From: Pseudomonas bubulae
Lineage (GTDB): Bacteria > Pseudomonadota > Gammaproteobacteria > Pseudomonadales > Pseudomonadaceae
DNA length: 64,000 nucleotides
Reading direction: 5' to 3'
NCBI RefSeq assembly: GCF_900618535.1
Contig: NZ_UYJA01000002.1
Coordinates: 310,001 to 374,000 of the forward strand
A program made the position numbers and the translations under genes. This document shows positions 8,151 through 16,191 of this stretch, one piece after another. The notes under the pieces are model-generated. The model had not been told where the DNA came from. It worked only from the letters and a program-made list of their open reading frames with translations, and did not search any database. Position 1 is the stretch's first letter. Every line of letters starts with the position of its first letter.

Positions 8151-10463
8151 TTAGAAGTGGAAGCTGGTGGTCAACAGGGCAGTACGGCCTGCGGCCTGGT
8201 TTGCAAAGTGAGTCGAAAAAGCTTTGTCGTAATAAGTCTTGTCGGTCAGGTTTTGCACGTTCAGTTGCAGATCGACGTTTTTAGTCAGCTTGTAGCTGGC
8301 CATTGCGTCGTAGCGGGTATAGGACGGTACATAGGTCGAGTTAGCGACGCTGCCGAACACTTCATCCACGTAGAACGCCCCGCCACCTACAGTCAGTTTT
8401 GGCGTGATTGCATAGGTAGTCCACAGGCTTGCACTGTTTCGTGGAGTATTAGGCAGTTTGTTGCCATCGTTGGCCTTGTTCAGAGGGCCGCCGTCCTGCT
8501 GTTTGCCGTCCAGGTAGCTGTAACCTGCGAAGACTTGCCATTTGTCTGTGATTTTACCGGTTGCAGAGAGCTCGATACCGTCAACACGAGTTTTACCGGC
8601 GTTTTCATAAGACGTGCTGTCGACTTGAACGCGAGTGTTTTCTTTCTCTGTGCGGAATATTGCAGCTGCCAGGGACAGGCGGTCGTTGAGCACATCCCAC
8701 TTGGTACCGATTTCGTAGTTGGTAGTTTCTTCTGGTTCCAGATCGCTGCTGGCAAAAGCACCGCTTCGCTCAGGTGAACCTGTTAAAGAGTTAGTTTCCA
8801 TGCCTTCACCGAGCATTGAACCAGGAGGCGTCGCCGACGTTGCATACGAAATATAGATGCTGCCGTTAGGGCGTACTTTCCAAACCAGCCCAAGTTGGCC
8901 GGAGAAGAAATCGCTCGTGTCGGAACCTTTGTAAGTAACTGGAGCCTTGGTTTTGGAGTCTACGCTGTGGGTCTTGTATTTGGTCTCGAAATGGTCATAA
9001 CGCAGGCCCATGTTTAGCAGCCATTCTGGTGACAATTCCAGCGTATTCATGGCGTAAATTGCACGTGTAGTACTTGAAGTATTTGTGCCGTCATAATTAC
9101 GAGAGATTGAACCACTCCATGGATCATTCGGAGTCGGATTGCCGAGCGAGGTGCAGTTGTAACCGCTTGGTGCTCCAATCATTGATTGGTCACAAGTTGT
9201 GGCTGTGGAGCCTTTCGTGTTTGTGTCCACGTTGTAAGTCGATCTTTTGCTGGTTTCGCGGCTAAGTTCGATACCCGTGGAAAAACTGTTTTTGAATCCC
9301 GCTATATAGACATCGCCAAACAGGTCTGTTTGGTTGGTTGTGGTGGCCGTGTTGCCCACGCGAGTGTTAGCTCTGCGCCATACGCTGCCGTTGTTAACGT
9401 TCCCCTTACTGTCATCAGGCTGCGTCAGGATGTAGTCCTGCATGCTATTGCCGTGACGAAGGGTGTTCTTGATGGTCAGGTTGTCATTGAAATCATGCTC
9501 AAACGCAAAGGTCGTGATATCCGCGCGGGTTTTGCGGAAATCACGGTCAGTCAGGCCGTAGAAGTTACTGCTGTCGCCACCGTTGTTCGGTTTGTCCGGG
9601 CTTGCTGCGGTATGGGTTTTACCCACCGAGTAGCCATACGGAATACCTGAGTCAGGCAGATCGTTGCTTTCCATATGGTAGTAGTCGACGTTGAAGCGGG
9701 TATCGGTGCCCAGGCCAAAAGCCAGGGAAGGTGCAATACCCCATCGGTCGTAATTGACGTTGTCCCGACCTGCGACGTTGCTTTCGTGGCTCATCAGGTT
9801 CAGACGACCCGCAACAGTGTCACTGAACTGGTAGTTGCCATCCAGGGTGTAGCGCTGGGTCTGATCCGAGCCCCATGTCCATCCGCCGTCCACGGAATTA
9901 CCCAAGTGGGCTTTTTTGCTGACCATGTTAATGGTGCCGCCAGCCGCGCCGCGACCGCCGAAGGCCGAGTTAGGGCCCTTGGCAACTTCAATGTTCTCTA
10001 CCGCGAAGATCTCGCGGCTCTGCGCGCCGGTGTCTCGCACGCCATCCAGATAGGTGTCACCCTGAGCATCAAAACCACGGATAAAAGGACGGTCGCCCTG
10101 TGGGTTGCCACCTTCGCCTGCGCCGAAGGTGATGCCCGGTACGGTGCGTAATGCGTCCTGTAGCGAGGTAGCTGCTGTGTCTTTGATTAACTGTTGAGGG
10201 ATGATGGTGATCGAGCGAGGGGTGTCGATCAGGGGGGCGGTGTACTTGGACGAGCTGGCTTTTTCGGTTTGATAAGACTGCTCGGTCTGTTCACCGGTAA
10301 CTGTGGTCGCGCCAAGGGAAATACTGCTGCCCTGTGCCTTGCTGCCAGTGCTCTCGGCAGCCTGAACCATATGGCCTGCCGAGGTCGCGGTAATCGCGAC
10401 ACCGATGGCCGAAGCCAGTAAACGCGGTGAGCTGACGGGTATTTTTATTTGTTGGCGCGACAT
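8151..10463 (-). CDS. piuA: TonB-dependent siderophore receptor (PiuA/Fiu type)
   Basis: Outer-membrane beta-barrel that imports ferric siderophore with TonB energy. The 770-residue form starts at the ATG preceded by GGGAAGGGATC; a longer in-frame extension upstream lacks a ribosome site and hides the signal peptide. The protein begins MSRQQIKIPVSS, has a signal peptide ending near HMVQAAES, a plug domain with SITIIPQQLI, FIRGFDAQGDTYLDGVRD and VAKGPNSAFGGRGAAGGTIN, and a barrel ending in Phe (LLTTSFHF). The neighbours piuB and piuC match the P. aeruginosa piu locus, whose receptor takes up catecholate-type siderophores (family knowledge). Probable Fur sites lie in the divergent promoter region. 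The exact ligand cannot be read from sequence. Confidence 0.88.
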   Translation of the reverse strand: MSRQQIKIPVSSPRLLASAIGVAITATSAGHMVQAAESTGSKAQGSSISLGATTVTGEQTEQSYQTEKASSSKYTAPLIDTPRSITIIPQQLIKDTAATSLQDALRTVPGITFGAGEGGNPQGDRPFIRGFDAQGDTYLDGVRDTGAQSREIFAVENIEVAKGPNSAFGGRGAAGGTINMVSKKAHLGNSVDGGWTWGSDQTQRYTLDGNYQFSDTVAGRLNLMSHESNVAGRDNVNYDRWGIAPSLAFGLGTDTRFNVDYYHMESNDLPDSGIPYGYSVGKTHTAASPDKPNNGGDSSNFYGLTDRDFRKTRADITTFAFEHDFNDNLTIKNTLRHGNSMQDYILTQPDDSKGNVNNGSVWRRANTRVGNTATTTNQTDLFGDVYIAGFKNSFSTGIELSRETSKRSTYNVDTNTKGSTATTCDQSMIGAPSGYNCTSLGNPTPNDPWSGSISRNYDGTNTSSTTRAIYAMNTLELSPEWLLNMGLRYDHFETKYKTHSVDSKTKAPVTYKGSDTSDFFSGQLGLVWKVRPNGSIYISYATSATPPGSMLGEGMETNSLTGSPERSGAFASSDLEPEETTNYEIGTKWDVLNDRLSLAAAIFRTEKENTRVQVDSTSYENAGKTRVDGIELSATGKITDKWQVFAGYSYLDGKQQDGGPLNKANDGNKLPNTPRNSASLWTTYAITPKLTVGGGAFYVDEVFGSVANSTYVPSYTRYDAMASYKLTKNVDLQLNVQNLTDKTYYDKAFSTHFANQAAGRTALLTTSFHF

Positions 10464-10508
10464 TTGAAGATCCCTTCCCCCAGAATTTGAGCCGCGAAAT
10501 ATATGGCA

Positions 10509-10527
10509 AACAATTCTGACTATCAAT
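10509..10527. promoter_or_regulatory. Weak candidate Fur box upstream of piuA
   Basis: On the minus strand this reads ATTGATAGTCAGAATTGTT, matching 12 of 19 positions of AATGATAATGATTATCATT by hand count. It lies about 46 bases upstream of the piuA start. Weaker than the site at 10634. Confidence 0.35.
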
Positions 10528-10633
10528 TGCGAGGCATTACGATTTGCGCTGAATTTACATTCTTTACAAATTGCCTTTACGGTTTTTTCACACTCGTTCG
10601 TCTACAGGTCTCTTAACAAAGTTTTACACAGAC

Positions 10634-10652
10634 AATAAGAATCAATACCATT
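10634..10652. promoter_or_regulatory. Fur box in the piuA-piuC divergent promoter
   Basis: The bases AATAAGAATCAATACCATT, read on the minus strand as AATGGTATTGATTCTTATT, match 15 of 19 positions of the Fur consensus AATGATAATGATTATCATT by hand count. The site lies 30 bases upstream of the piuC start and about 170 upstream of piuA, where Fur with iron would block the promoter when iron is plentiful. Confidence 0.7.
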
Positions 10653-10681
10653 GCCATCCCTTTGCTATCAGGTATTGCGTC

Positions 10682-11362
10682 ATGTTGCTGCATATCCCCG
10701 GCTTGTTCTCCCGTGAAGAGGTGCAGCGCATCCGTGAGGCACTGCAGCAGACGCAATGGGCTGACGGTAAAATCACCGCCGGCTTTCAATCGGCCAAGGC
10801 CAAGCACAATCTGCAACTGCCCGAAGACCATCCCCTCGCCAAGGAGATCGGCGCGGCGATGGTAGACAGGCTGTGGAAAAATCCGCTGTATATGTCGGCG
10901 GCCCTGCCACACAAGGTCTTCCCGCCGTTGGTGAACTGCTACACCGGGGGCGGCAGTTTCGACTTCCATATCGACAATGCCGTGCGCCAGCCCAAGGGCA
11001 GCCCTGAACGGGTGCGTACTGATCTGTCGGCGACCCTGTTTTTCAGTGACCCCGAGGAGTACGACGGCGGCGAACTGGTGATTCAGGACACCTATGGTGT
11101 GCAGCAGGTCAAACTGCCTGCTGGCGATATGGTCTTGTACCCCGGTACCAGTTTGCACAAGGTCAATGCCGTTACCCGTGGGGCACGTTTTGCGTCGTTC
11201 TTCTGGACTCAGAGCCTGGTACGCGAGGACAGTCAGCGCACGTTGCTGTTTGAAATGGACGGCGCGATCCAGCAACTGACCCGTGACGTTCCTGATCATC
11301 CTTCGCTGATCCAGCTCACCGGCACTTATCACAACCTGTTGCGTCGCTGGGCCGAGGTGTAA
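10682..11362 (+). CDS. piuC: Fe(II)/2-oxoglutarate-dependent dioxygenase (PiuC/PKHD hydroxylase family)
   Basis: Cytoplasmic iron(II)- and 2-oxoglutarate-dependent hydroxylase found with siderophore receptors; its substrate is not settled, and iron release from the siderophore is one idea. It is 226 residues long, the normal family size, starting [14 protein letters not shown]. An upstream in-frame extension crosses the Fur box and was not used. The metal triad is visible as His96 and Asp98 (FDFHIDNAV) and His159 (YPGTSLHKV), with Arg169 placed to bind 2-oxoglutarate. It is divergent from piuA and three bases upstream of the Sel1-repeat gene, with which it is probably cotranscribed under Fur control. 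Confidence 0.92.
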   Translation: MLLHIPGLFSREEVQRIREALQQTQWADGKITAGFQSAKAKHNLQLPEDHPLAKEIGAAMVDRLWKNPLYMSAALPHKVFPPLVNCYTGGGSFDFHIDNAVRQPKGSPERVRTDLSATLFFSDPEEYDGGELVIQDTYGVQQVKLPAGDMVLYPGTSLHKVNAVTRGARFASFFWTQSLVREDSQRTLLFEMDGAIQQLTRDVPDHPSLIQLTGTYHNLLRRWAEV

Positions 11363-11365
11363 TTC

Positions 11366-12127
11366 ATGAGCTTTCAATTACGCCGCGAAGAAGTACTCAA
11401 TGGTGACCAGCTGAGCGCCATGTTGAGCGAGAACCCGGCCAAAGCGGCCCAGGCCATTTTGATGGCGGCCAAAGAGGGCATCGTCGATGGTCAGGCGTTG
11501 CTGGGGCAGATCCTGCTCGACGGCCAGGGCATCGAGCGCGACCCGGTGCTGGCCAAGCGCTGGTTTCAGATTGCGGCCAATGCCGGCCACTTGATGGCCC
11601 GCAACATGCTGGGTCGCTGCTGGGAGCATGGTTGGGGCGGGCCCGTCGACTGCACCCTGGCAAGCCTGGAATATCGACAAGCCGCTGAAGCTGGACTGGA
11701 TTGGGCGCTCTACAACTACGCCAACTTGCTCGCTACCGGTCGCGGCGTAACCCAAGACCAGAACGCGGCGTACCAGCTGTACCGGGTGGCGGCACAGGCG
11801 GGCCATGCCAAGTCGATGAACCTGCTGGGGCGTTACCTCGAAGAAGGTGAGCATTGCCCGGCCGACAAAGCCGAGGCCTGTCTCTGGTACGAGCGCTCGG
11901 CACGCGGCGGTGATTTTCGTGGCCAGTTCAGCCATGCCTCGGTACTGGCCGAAGACGGCAATATTGATGACGCGTTGCGCTGGTTCGAGCGTGCCCTGAA
12001 CGGCGGCAATCTGAACTTCTTGCGGGTGACCCTGGGCACCCTGCTAGAGGCTCGGGAACCCCGTATCCGGGCACTGAGCGATGCCTGGCAAGTGCGTATC
12101 GATGCCTTGCAGGGCAACAACGGCTGA
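11366..12127 (+). CDS. Sel1-repeat (TPR-like) protein
   Basis: A 253-residue protein built of Sel1-like helical repeats (for example AKRWFQIAANAGHLMARNML, YRVAAQAGHAKSMNLLGRYL and ACLWYERSARGGDFRGQFSH), which usually serve as protein-protein scaffolds. No signal peptide is visible, so it is probably cytoplasmic. Its start lies three bases after the piuC stop, and the same pairing occurs in the P. aeruginosa piu locus as I recall it, so a role linked to PiuC is likely. The precise function is unknown. Confidence 0.88.
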   Translation: MSFQLRREEVLNGDQLSAMLSENPAKAAQAILMAAKEGIVDGQALLGQILLDGQGIERDPVLAKRWFQIAANAGHLMARNMLGRCWEHGWGGPVDCTLASLEYRQAAEAGLDWALYNYANLLATGRGVTQDQNAAYQLYRVAAQAGHAKSMNLLGRYLEEGEHCPADKAEACLWYERSARGGDFRGQFSHASVLAEDGNIDDALRWFERALNGGNLNFLRVTLGTLLEAREPRIRALSDAWQVRIDALQGNNG

Positions 12128-12321
12128 CCGTGATTACACCGTCAAAGGTAATGCTCGTACGCGGCTTTCAAGCGTGTCCTAGTCAATAACTGTTTATTCG
12201 AGTAATTATTAATTTTTATTTTTGTCCCGGTCTTACAGGTACTCGGGTAGTTCTGTTATTGATGGATGCTCTTTGAGAAGTGATGCTGTTCGAACAGGAT
12301 CATTTTTTAAAGGGAATTAAT
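12128..12321. promoter_or_regulatory. AT-rich leader upstream of the toxin genes
   Basis: This 194-base gap is markedly richer in A+T than the preceding genes (for example TTCGAGTAATTATTAATTTT at about 12197-12216). It marks the left edge of the lower-G+C toxin block and must hold its promoter. I could not assign clear -35/-10 boxes. The toxin ribosome site AAAGGGAATTAAT closes it. Confidence 0.5.
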
Positions 12322-13548
12322 ATGCAGGTTGATAATAAGGCGTTCAGCAACAGTGCTGAGGAGGCCAGATCGCTTGAGAAAATGAGCGCTCTGGAAGCGG
12401 CTATCTATTTGCCATCGCATTATATTCAAATGCTGGCCGGTGAAAAAGATTCCGCTGTTTCAAAGGAAGAATTGGGTTTTATTATCCGGCGCAGTGATAT
12501 TCACAGTGTTCGAGCCTATGTGAGTGAGTCACGCAAGTTACCCGTGGATTACAACAAGATTGTGGCCTGGTTTGGCCTGGACACTACAAGTATTCCGGGG
12601 CTAGAACCCGCCAGTATTCAGTCTTTTCATCAACGCGTCGTGCAGCATGCCGGCAGCTGGTCGGCGCTCGAGCGGGAAACAAAGGAACTTGCTCGCCAAC
12701 TGAACCGGTTCTCGGACAGTTTCATTACCCATGCCAATGGCATCATTGAGTTAATAAACAGGCTGGATTCCGATCGGCTGTTCTCTGGTGGGCTGGACGA
12801 TCTGACGGCCGCGGAAACCGCGCAGTTGGCTGATGGGCTTAGCTCTACAGAGCTCAAGGCAGTCACCATCATGCGCGAACATGTAAAGTCGATCAAAAGC
12901 AGCACCGAGTCCTATATAAAAAGAGCCTACGCAGTGGGGGTATTGGCGGCCGAGTTTGAGCGCGTCCTGTCCGATGAGTTGACTCATGAAGTCAATGCCA
13001 AACTGGATGCCTATGCCAAAGCGGGCCTTTCCAGGGACCGTGAAACACTGACTGCGCGCATCAAAGAGCTGGACAGCGAAATCGAGCGATTAATAAGGGA
13101 TTACAGGTCTCAGGTTTTGTACGGGCACTCAGGGATTTTTCTGGGGCCTATCGGCTTGGCTGTCACAGGCGGGATATTCGGGGTAAAGGCCGAAGCAATA
13201 CGCACACGAAAAAACAAACTGATTGCCGAGCGTGACATTGCCAGGCAAGGCAGCCAGGAGCAAGAGCAACTCGCGATGGTGCTGGATGCCACCCAGCAGC
13301 GTTTTACCGACTTGCGCAGTCGCATGCTGGGAGCGGAAGAGGGCGCCAAGCGTCTGGCGCAAGTATGGAGCTATATCAGTAACTACCTGGATGAAGTTGA
13401 TCATGAATTGGGGTACGTGGATTCTTTTGCTCGCTTATACAAACTTAAAGTTGATTTTGCACAGCTGCTGAATCCGTGGAAGCGTGTTAAGGATTACAGT
13501 GTGCAAATATCCAATGCATTTAATGAGATTATTGAAAAGCGTATTTGA
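12322..13548 (+). CDS. xaxA: Alpha-xenorhabdolysin family binary toxin, subunit A
   Basis: Probable A subunit of a two-component alpha-pore-forming cytolysin related to Xenorhabdus XaxAB and Yersinia YaxAB. The 408-residue start (MQVDNKAFSNS) follows AAAGGGAATTAAT; a 14-residue longer form lacks a ribosome site. The protein is almost all helical with long coiled coils (about residues 110-150 and 225-265). It carries one hydrophobic hairpin-like segment at about 272-287, followed by GGIFGVKAEAIRTRKNKLI, which resembles the conserved membrane-insertion region of XaxA/YaxA as I remember it. There is no signal peptide, as in the family. The B subunit follows after 15 bases. Local G+C is clearly below that of the flanking genes, suggesting acquisition. 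Confidence 0.85.
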   Translation: MQVDNKAFSNSAEEARSLEKMSALEAAIYLPSHYIQMLAGEKDSAVSKEELGFIIRRSDIHSVRAYVSESRKLPVDYNKIVAWFGLDTTSIPGLEPASIQSFHQRVVQHAGSWSALERETKELARQLNRFSDSFITHANGIIELINRLDSDRLFSGGLDDLTAAETAQLADGLSSTELKAVTIMREHVKSIKSSTESYIKRAYAVGVLAAEFERVLSDELTHEVNAKLDAYAKAGLSRDRETLTARIKELDSEIERLIRDYRSQVLYGHSGIFLGPIGLAVTGGIFGVKAEAIRTRKNKLIAERDIARQGSQEQEQLAMVLDATQQRFTDLRSRMLGAEEGAKRLAQVWSYISNYLDEVDHELGYVDSFARLYKLKVDFAQLLNPWKRVKDYSVQISNAFNEIIEKRI

Positions 13549-13563
13549 AAAGGAAGTCACAAT

Positions 13564-14577
13564 ATGAATGCGGACGTCGATGAAGTGGAGTATGAAACCC
13601 CTGATATGCCAGGTGTTTTCAGCGGGCTAAAAAAGTTTAATGCGGTGGCGGTCAGTCATGAATACGATTTTATTCCATCGTTGCAGGAGCGTTTAAGCCT
13701 GGCGGCCAGATGCTTGAGTCGTGGTGCGCGCAGTATTGTCGACAAGGTGCGTAGCCTTGAAGTAATGGTGGACAGTGCGGGTTTTGATGAACTGGCGGAA
13801 CAATGGGCAGCCATTCACACTCATGGCCCATTAACGCCAGAGGCTCGCACCTCTGCAATCCATATTCTGAATGAAACTTTCACTCAGCGAAGCCGGCGCC
13901 TGGTGAGTGCTGTTGCGGCGGCCAAAGCGCAAATAGCATTGCGTACTGCCGAAGGCGAGGGACTGAATCTCGAACACTATTCCGATCCGCTGCTGGCGTA
14001 TGACGTGGCCAGGCTGGATGAACTGGAGCAACAGGCGATTACGCTGCAACTGGAAGAAGATCAATTGCGTGCGGACAAACAGGTTGTCGTCGCGGCTCTG
14101 GAGATCCTTCAGTCCAGGACCTGGCTTGATCATGCAAGGGATTTGCTGCCTGGTATTGAACAAATTCAGGTACTTGTGACAACAGCTGCAGTGGGAAAGG
14201 TCGAGGCGGATGTGGTGATTGCCGCCATTGAGCGTATAACGCAGTACCTGGGTTTTATTGACAGTGGGTACAGGATGTTTTCGCTGATTGAAGCACGCAA
14301 CAAAATCACCGACAAACTGGCTGATTTGAGCATGCGTAAATCCAGGGACAAGTCAGACAGGCGCGTGCTCAAGGAGCGCGCTGAAAAAATAAGGCGTCAC
14401 GCAGAGCTGGTTGAGGCGCGGGCGTACTGGGTCGACAACATGAAGCGGATTGCCAACGGGTTGACCGTGTTTTCCACTCGGGTCAATGCAGCCATTGATG
14501 CAAATGAGCACTCGATGGTGCAAGCCTCGGCAGAGCTGGCGGGTTTTCTGCGTTTCTTACGGCACATCAGCCGATAG
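13564..14577 (+). CDS. xaxB: Alpha-xenorhabdolysin family binary toxin, subunit B
   Basis: Probable B partner of XaxA. In the known family the two subunits pair and oligomerise into a large membrane pore. The 337-residue protein is soluble-looking, lacks a signal peptide and is mostly helical with long coiled-coil stretches (about residues 100-125, 150-185 and 245-285). Subunit identity rests mainly on size, helical make-up and position immediately after xaxA (15-base gap, AAAAGGAAGTCACAAT before the ATG). Sequence motifs in XaxB proteins are weaker than in XaxA, so the call is partly contextual. A strong hairpin follows the stop. No immunity or dedicated export gene is adjacent. Confidence 0.8.
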   Translation: MNADVDEVEYETPDMPGVFSGLKKFNAVAVSHEYDFIPSLQERLSLAARCLSRGARSIVDKVRSLEVMVDSAGFDELAEQWAAIHTHGPLTPEARTSAIHILNETFTQRSRRLVSAVAAAKAQIALRTAEGEGLNLEHYSDPLLAYDVARLDELEQQAITLQLEEDQLRADKQVVVAALEILQSRTWLDHARDLLPGIEQIQVLVTTAAVGKVEADVVIAAIERITQYLGFIDSGYRMFSLIEARNKITDKLADLSMRKSRDKSDRRVLKERAEKIRRHAELVEARAYWVDNMKRIANGLTVFSTRVNAAIDANEHSMVQASAELAGFLRFLRHISR

Positions 14578-14582
14578 GGGCT

Positions 14583-14608
14583 GCCCCCCGCACGCTTGCG
14601 CGGGGGGC
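14583..14608. terminator. Hairpin between convergent xaxB and speC
   Basis: GCCCCCCGC and GCGGGGGGC form a 9-bp G+C-only stem around an 8-base loop, six bases after the xaxB stop and seven bases past the speC stop. There is no long T run on either side, so it may act as a partial bidirectional terminator. Confidence 0.6.
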
Positions 14609-14614
14609 CAGTTG

Positions 14615-15778
14615 TTACAGGTAGAACGATTTCAGCGGCGGGAAGCCATTGAACTCAACAGCGCTGTAGCTGGTGGTATAGGCACCGGTCGACAACCAGT
14701 ACAGGCGATCGCCGATGGCCAGGTTCAGGGGCAGGCCGTATTTGTAGTTTTCGTACATGATGTCGGCGCTGTCACAGGTTGGGCCGGCGATGACCACTTC
14801 TTCCATCTCGCCTTTCTTTTCAGTCCAGATCGGGAACTTGATGGCTTCGTCCATGGTTTCGATCAGACCAGAGAATTTGCCCACATCGGTATACACCCAA
14901 CGCTCGACGGCGGTGCGCGATTTACGTGCGACCAAAACCACTTCACTGACCAGGATGCCTGCGTTGGCGATCAGCGAACGGCCCGGTTCCAGAATGATTT
15001 CTGGCAGGTCGTCACCGAAGTCTTCTTTCAGGAAACGAATGATTTCTTCGGCGTAGGTTTCCAGGCTGTTGGTACGGGTGATGTAGTTGGCCGGGAAGCC
15101 GCCGCCCATGTTGATCAGCTTGAGGACGATGCCGTCTTCTTCTTTCAGACGCTCGAAGATCACCTTGACCTTGGCGATGGCTGCGTCCCACACGCTAATG
15201 TCACGTTGCTGCGAACCTACGTGGAACGAAATGCCGTAAGGCACCAGACCCAGGTCACGGGCCAGAATCAGCAGGTCCATGGCCATATCGGTCTGGCAGC
15301 CGAATTTTCGCGACAGAGGCCAGTCAGCGGTGGTCGAACCTTCGGTAAGGATGCGCACGTAAATCTTGGCGCCCGGCGCGGCCTTGGCAATGTTGCGCAA
15401 GTCGGCTTCGGAGTCGGTGGAAAACAGACGCACGCCTTTCTCGTAGAAATAACGAATGTCTTTGGATTTCTTGATGGTGTTGCCGTAGCTGATGCGGTCC
15501 GGGCTGACGCCGCGGTCCATGACTTTATTCAGCTCATAGATCGACGCGATATCGAAGCTCGAACCTTTGTCGCGCAGCAGATCAATGATTTCGACGGCCG
15601 GGTTGGCCTTCACCGCGTAATACACCTTGGCGAATTCGAAGCCTGCGCGCAGGTCGTCGTAAGCCTTGCTGATCATGGCGGTATCGATCACCACGAACGG
15701 TGTTTCCTGAGTGTCAGCGAACGCCTTCATTTTGTTGAAGGTGTCGCGCGCGTAATAGTCTTCGACCTGGATCGACAT
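14615..15778 (-). CDS. speC: Ornithine/lysine decarboxylase, type III PLP enzyme
   Basis: Decarboxylates ornithine (possibly also lysine) to putrescine (or cadaverine) at the start of polyamine synthesis. It is 387 residues, the usual size of the Pseudomonas fold-III ornithine decarboxylase rather than the ~700-residue E. coli enzyme. The PLP lysine is Lys57 in YYAVKANPAVEI; the HVGSQQ and GGGFPANY motifs and the active-site cysteine in GPTCDSADIMYE are present. The start follows CAGGAGTTCCCC. A 21-base longer reading has no separate ribosome site. It converges with xaxB and has a long 413-base upstream region. Confidence 0.9.
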   Translation of the reverse strand: MSIQVEDYYARDTFNKMKAFADTQETPFVVIDTAMISKAYDDLRAGFEFAKVYYAVKANPAVEIIDLLRDKGSSFDIASIYELNKVMDRGVSPDRISYGNTIKKSKDIRYFYEKGVRLFSTDSEADLRNIAKAAPGAKIYVRILTEGSTTADWPLSRKFGCQTDMAMDLLILARDLGLVPYGISFHVGSQQRDISVWDAAIAKVKVIFERLKEEDGIVLKLINMGGGFPANYITRTNSLETYAEEIIRFLKEDFGDDLPEIILEPGRSLIANAGILVSEVVLVARKSRTAVERWVYTDVGKFSGLIETMDEAIKFPIWTEKKGEMEEVVIAGPTCDSADIMYENYKYGLPLNLAIGDRLYWLSTGAYTTSYSAVEFNGFPPLKSFYL

Positions 15779-16044
15779 GCTGGGGAACTCCTGTGGCAAA
15801 CGTCATCAATAAATGGGTGCAGCTGAACATCCTCCGTATCCCCACTTTGGTTCGCCTACTTCCCAAGGCATGTCCGCCGAAAGCAAATAAGGTAAATGGA
15901 CCTTACTGTCTCGTCGTCAGTACTTGAGCCGGATGGATCGTTTCCAGCATGGATGTTCGGCGCGAACTTTAGGGCGTGACTGCGCTTAGATCAACAAAAA
16001 ATGTCGCAATTTTATAAGCCTTCGTCGTGGGGCCAAAGTGAGCC

Positions 16045-16082
16045 ATTTAAGTAACCGACCTTGATGACGGTGTGATGTTCCC
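16045..16082 (+). repeat. Copy 1 of a dispersed intergenic motif
   Basis: The 38-base stretch shares ATTTRAGTMACCGACCTTGA and then TG.CG...TGATGT.CC with 20852-20889, also intergenic and in the same orientation. The two copies differ at about nine positions. It is not an obvious hairpin and its role is unknown. Confidence 0.6.
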
Positions 16083-16113
16083 CCGGTGGCTTTTTTGGCC
16101 GTTGCCAAACAGA

Positions 16114-16139
16114 CGAAGCCCGCCATTGGGCGGGCTTCG
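16114..16139 (-). terminator. Hairpin downstream of the second siderophore receptor
   Basis: CGAAGCCCGCC and GGGCGGGCTTCG form a strong stem around ATT about 50 bases past the receptor stop. On the minus strand it is followed by TCTGTTTGG, a weak T-rich tail. Confidence 0.65.
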
Positions 16140-16191
16140 GTAGTTGCATGTTGAAGCAGGGCTTACCTTGGGGGAAGGAACAGGCCAGGTC

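Larger units (their letters stand above)
15779..16191. other. 413-base intergenic region between speC and a siderophore receptor
   Basis: Holds the speC promoter and leader (minus strand) and the 3' end of the receptor transcript. Within it I see a receptor terminator hairpin at 16114-16139, a motif at 16045-16082 that recurs at 20852, and a small AAGGT/ACCTT inverted repeat near 15889-15904. No open reading frame with a ribosome site was found. Confidence 0.6.

Noticed and set aside
10464..10526. N-terminal extension of piuA
   Set aside because: The 21 extra residues precede a normal signal peptide, and the inner ATG has a clear ribosome site.
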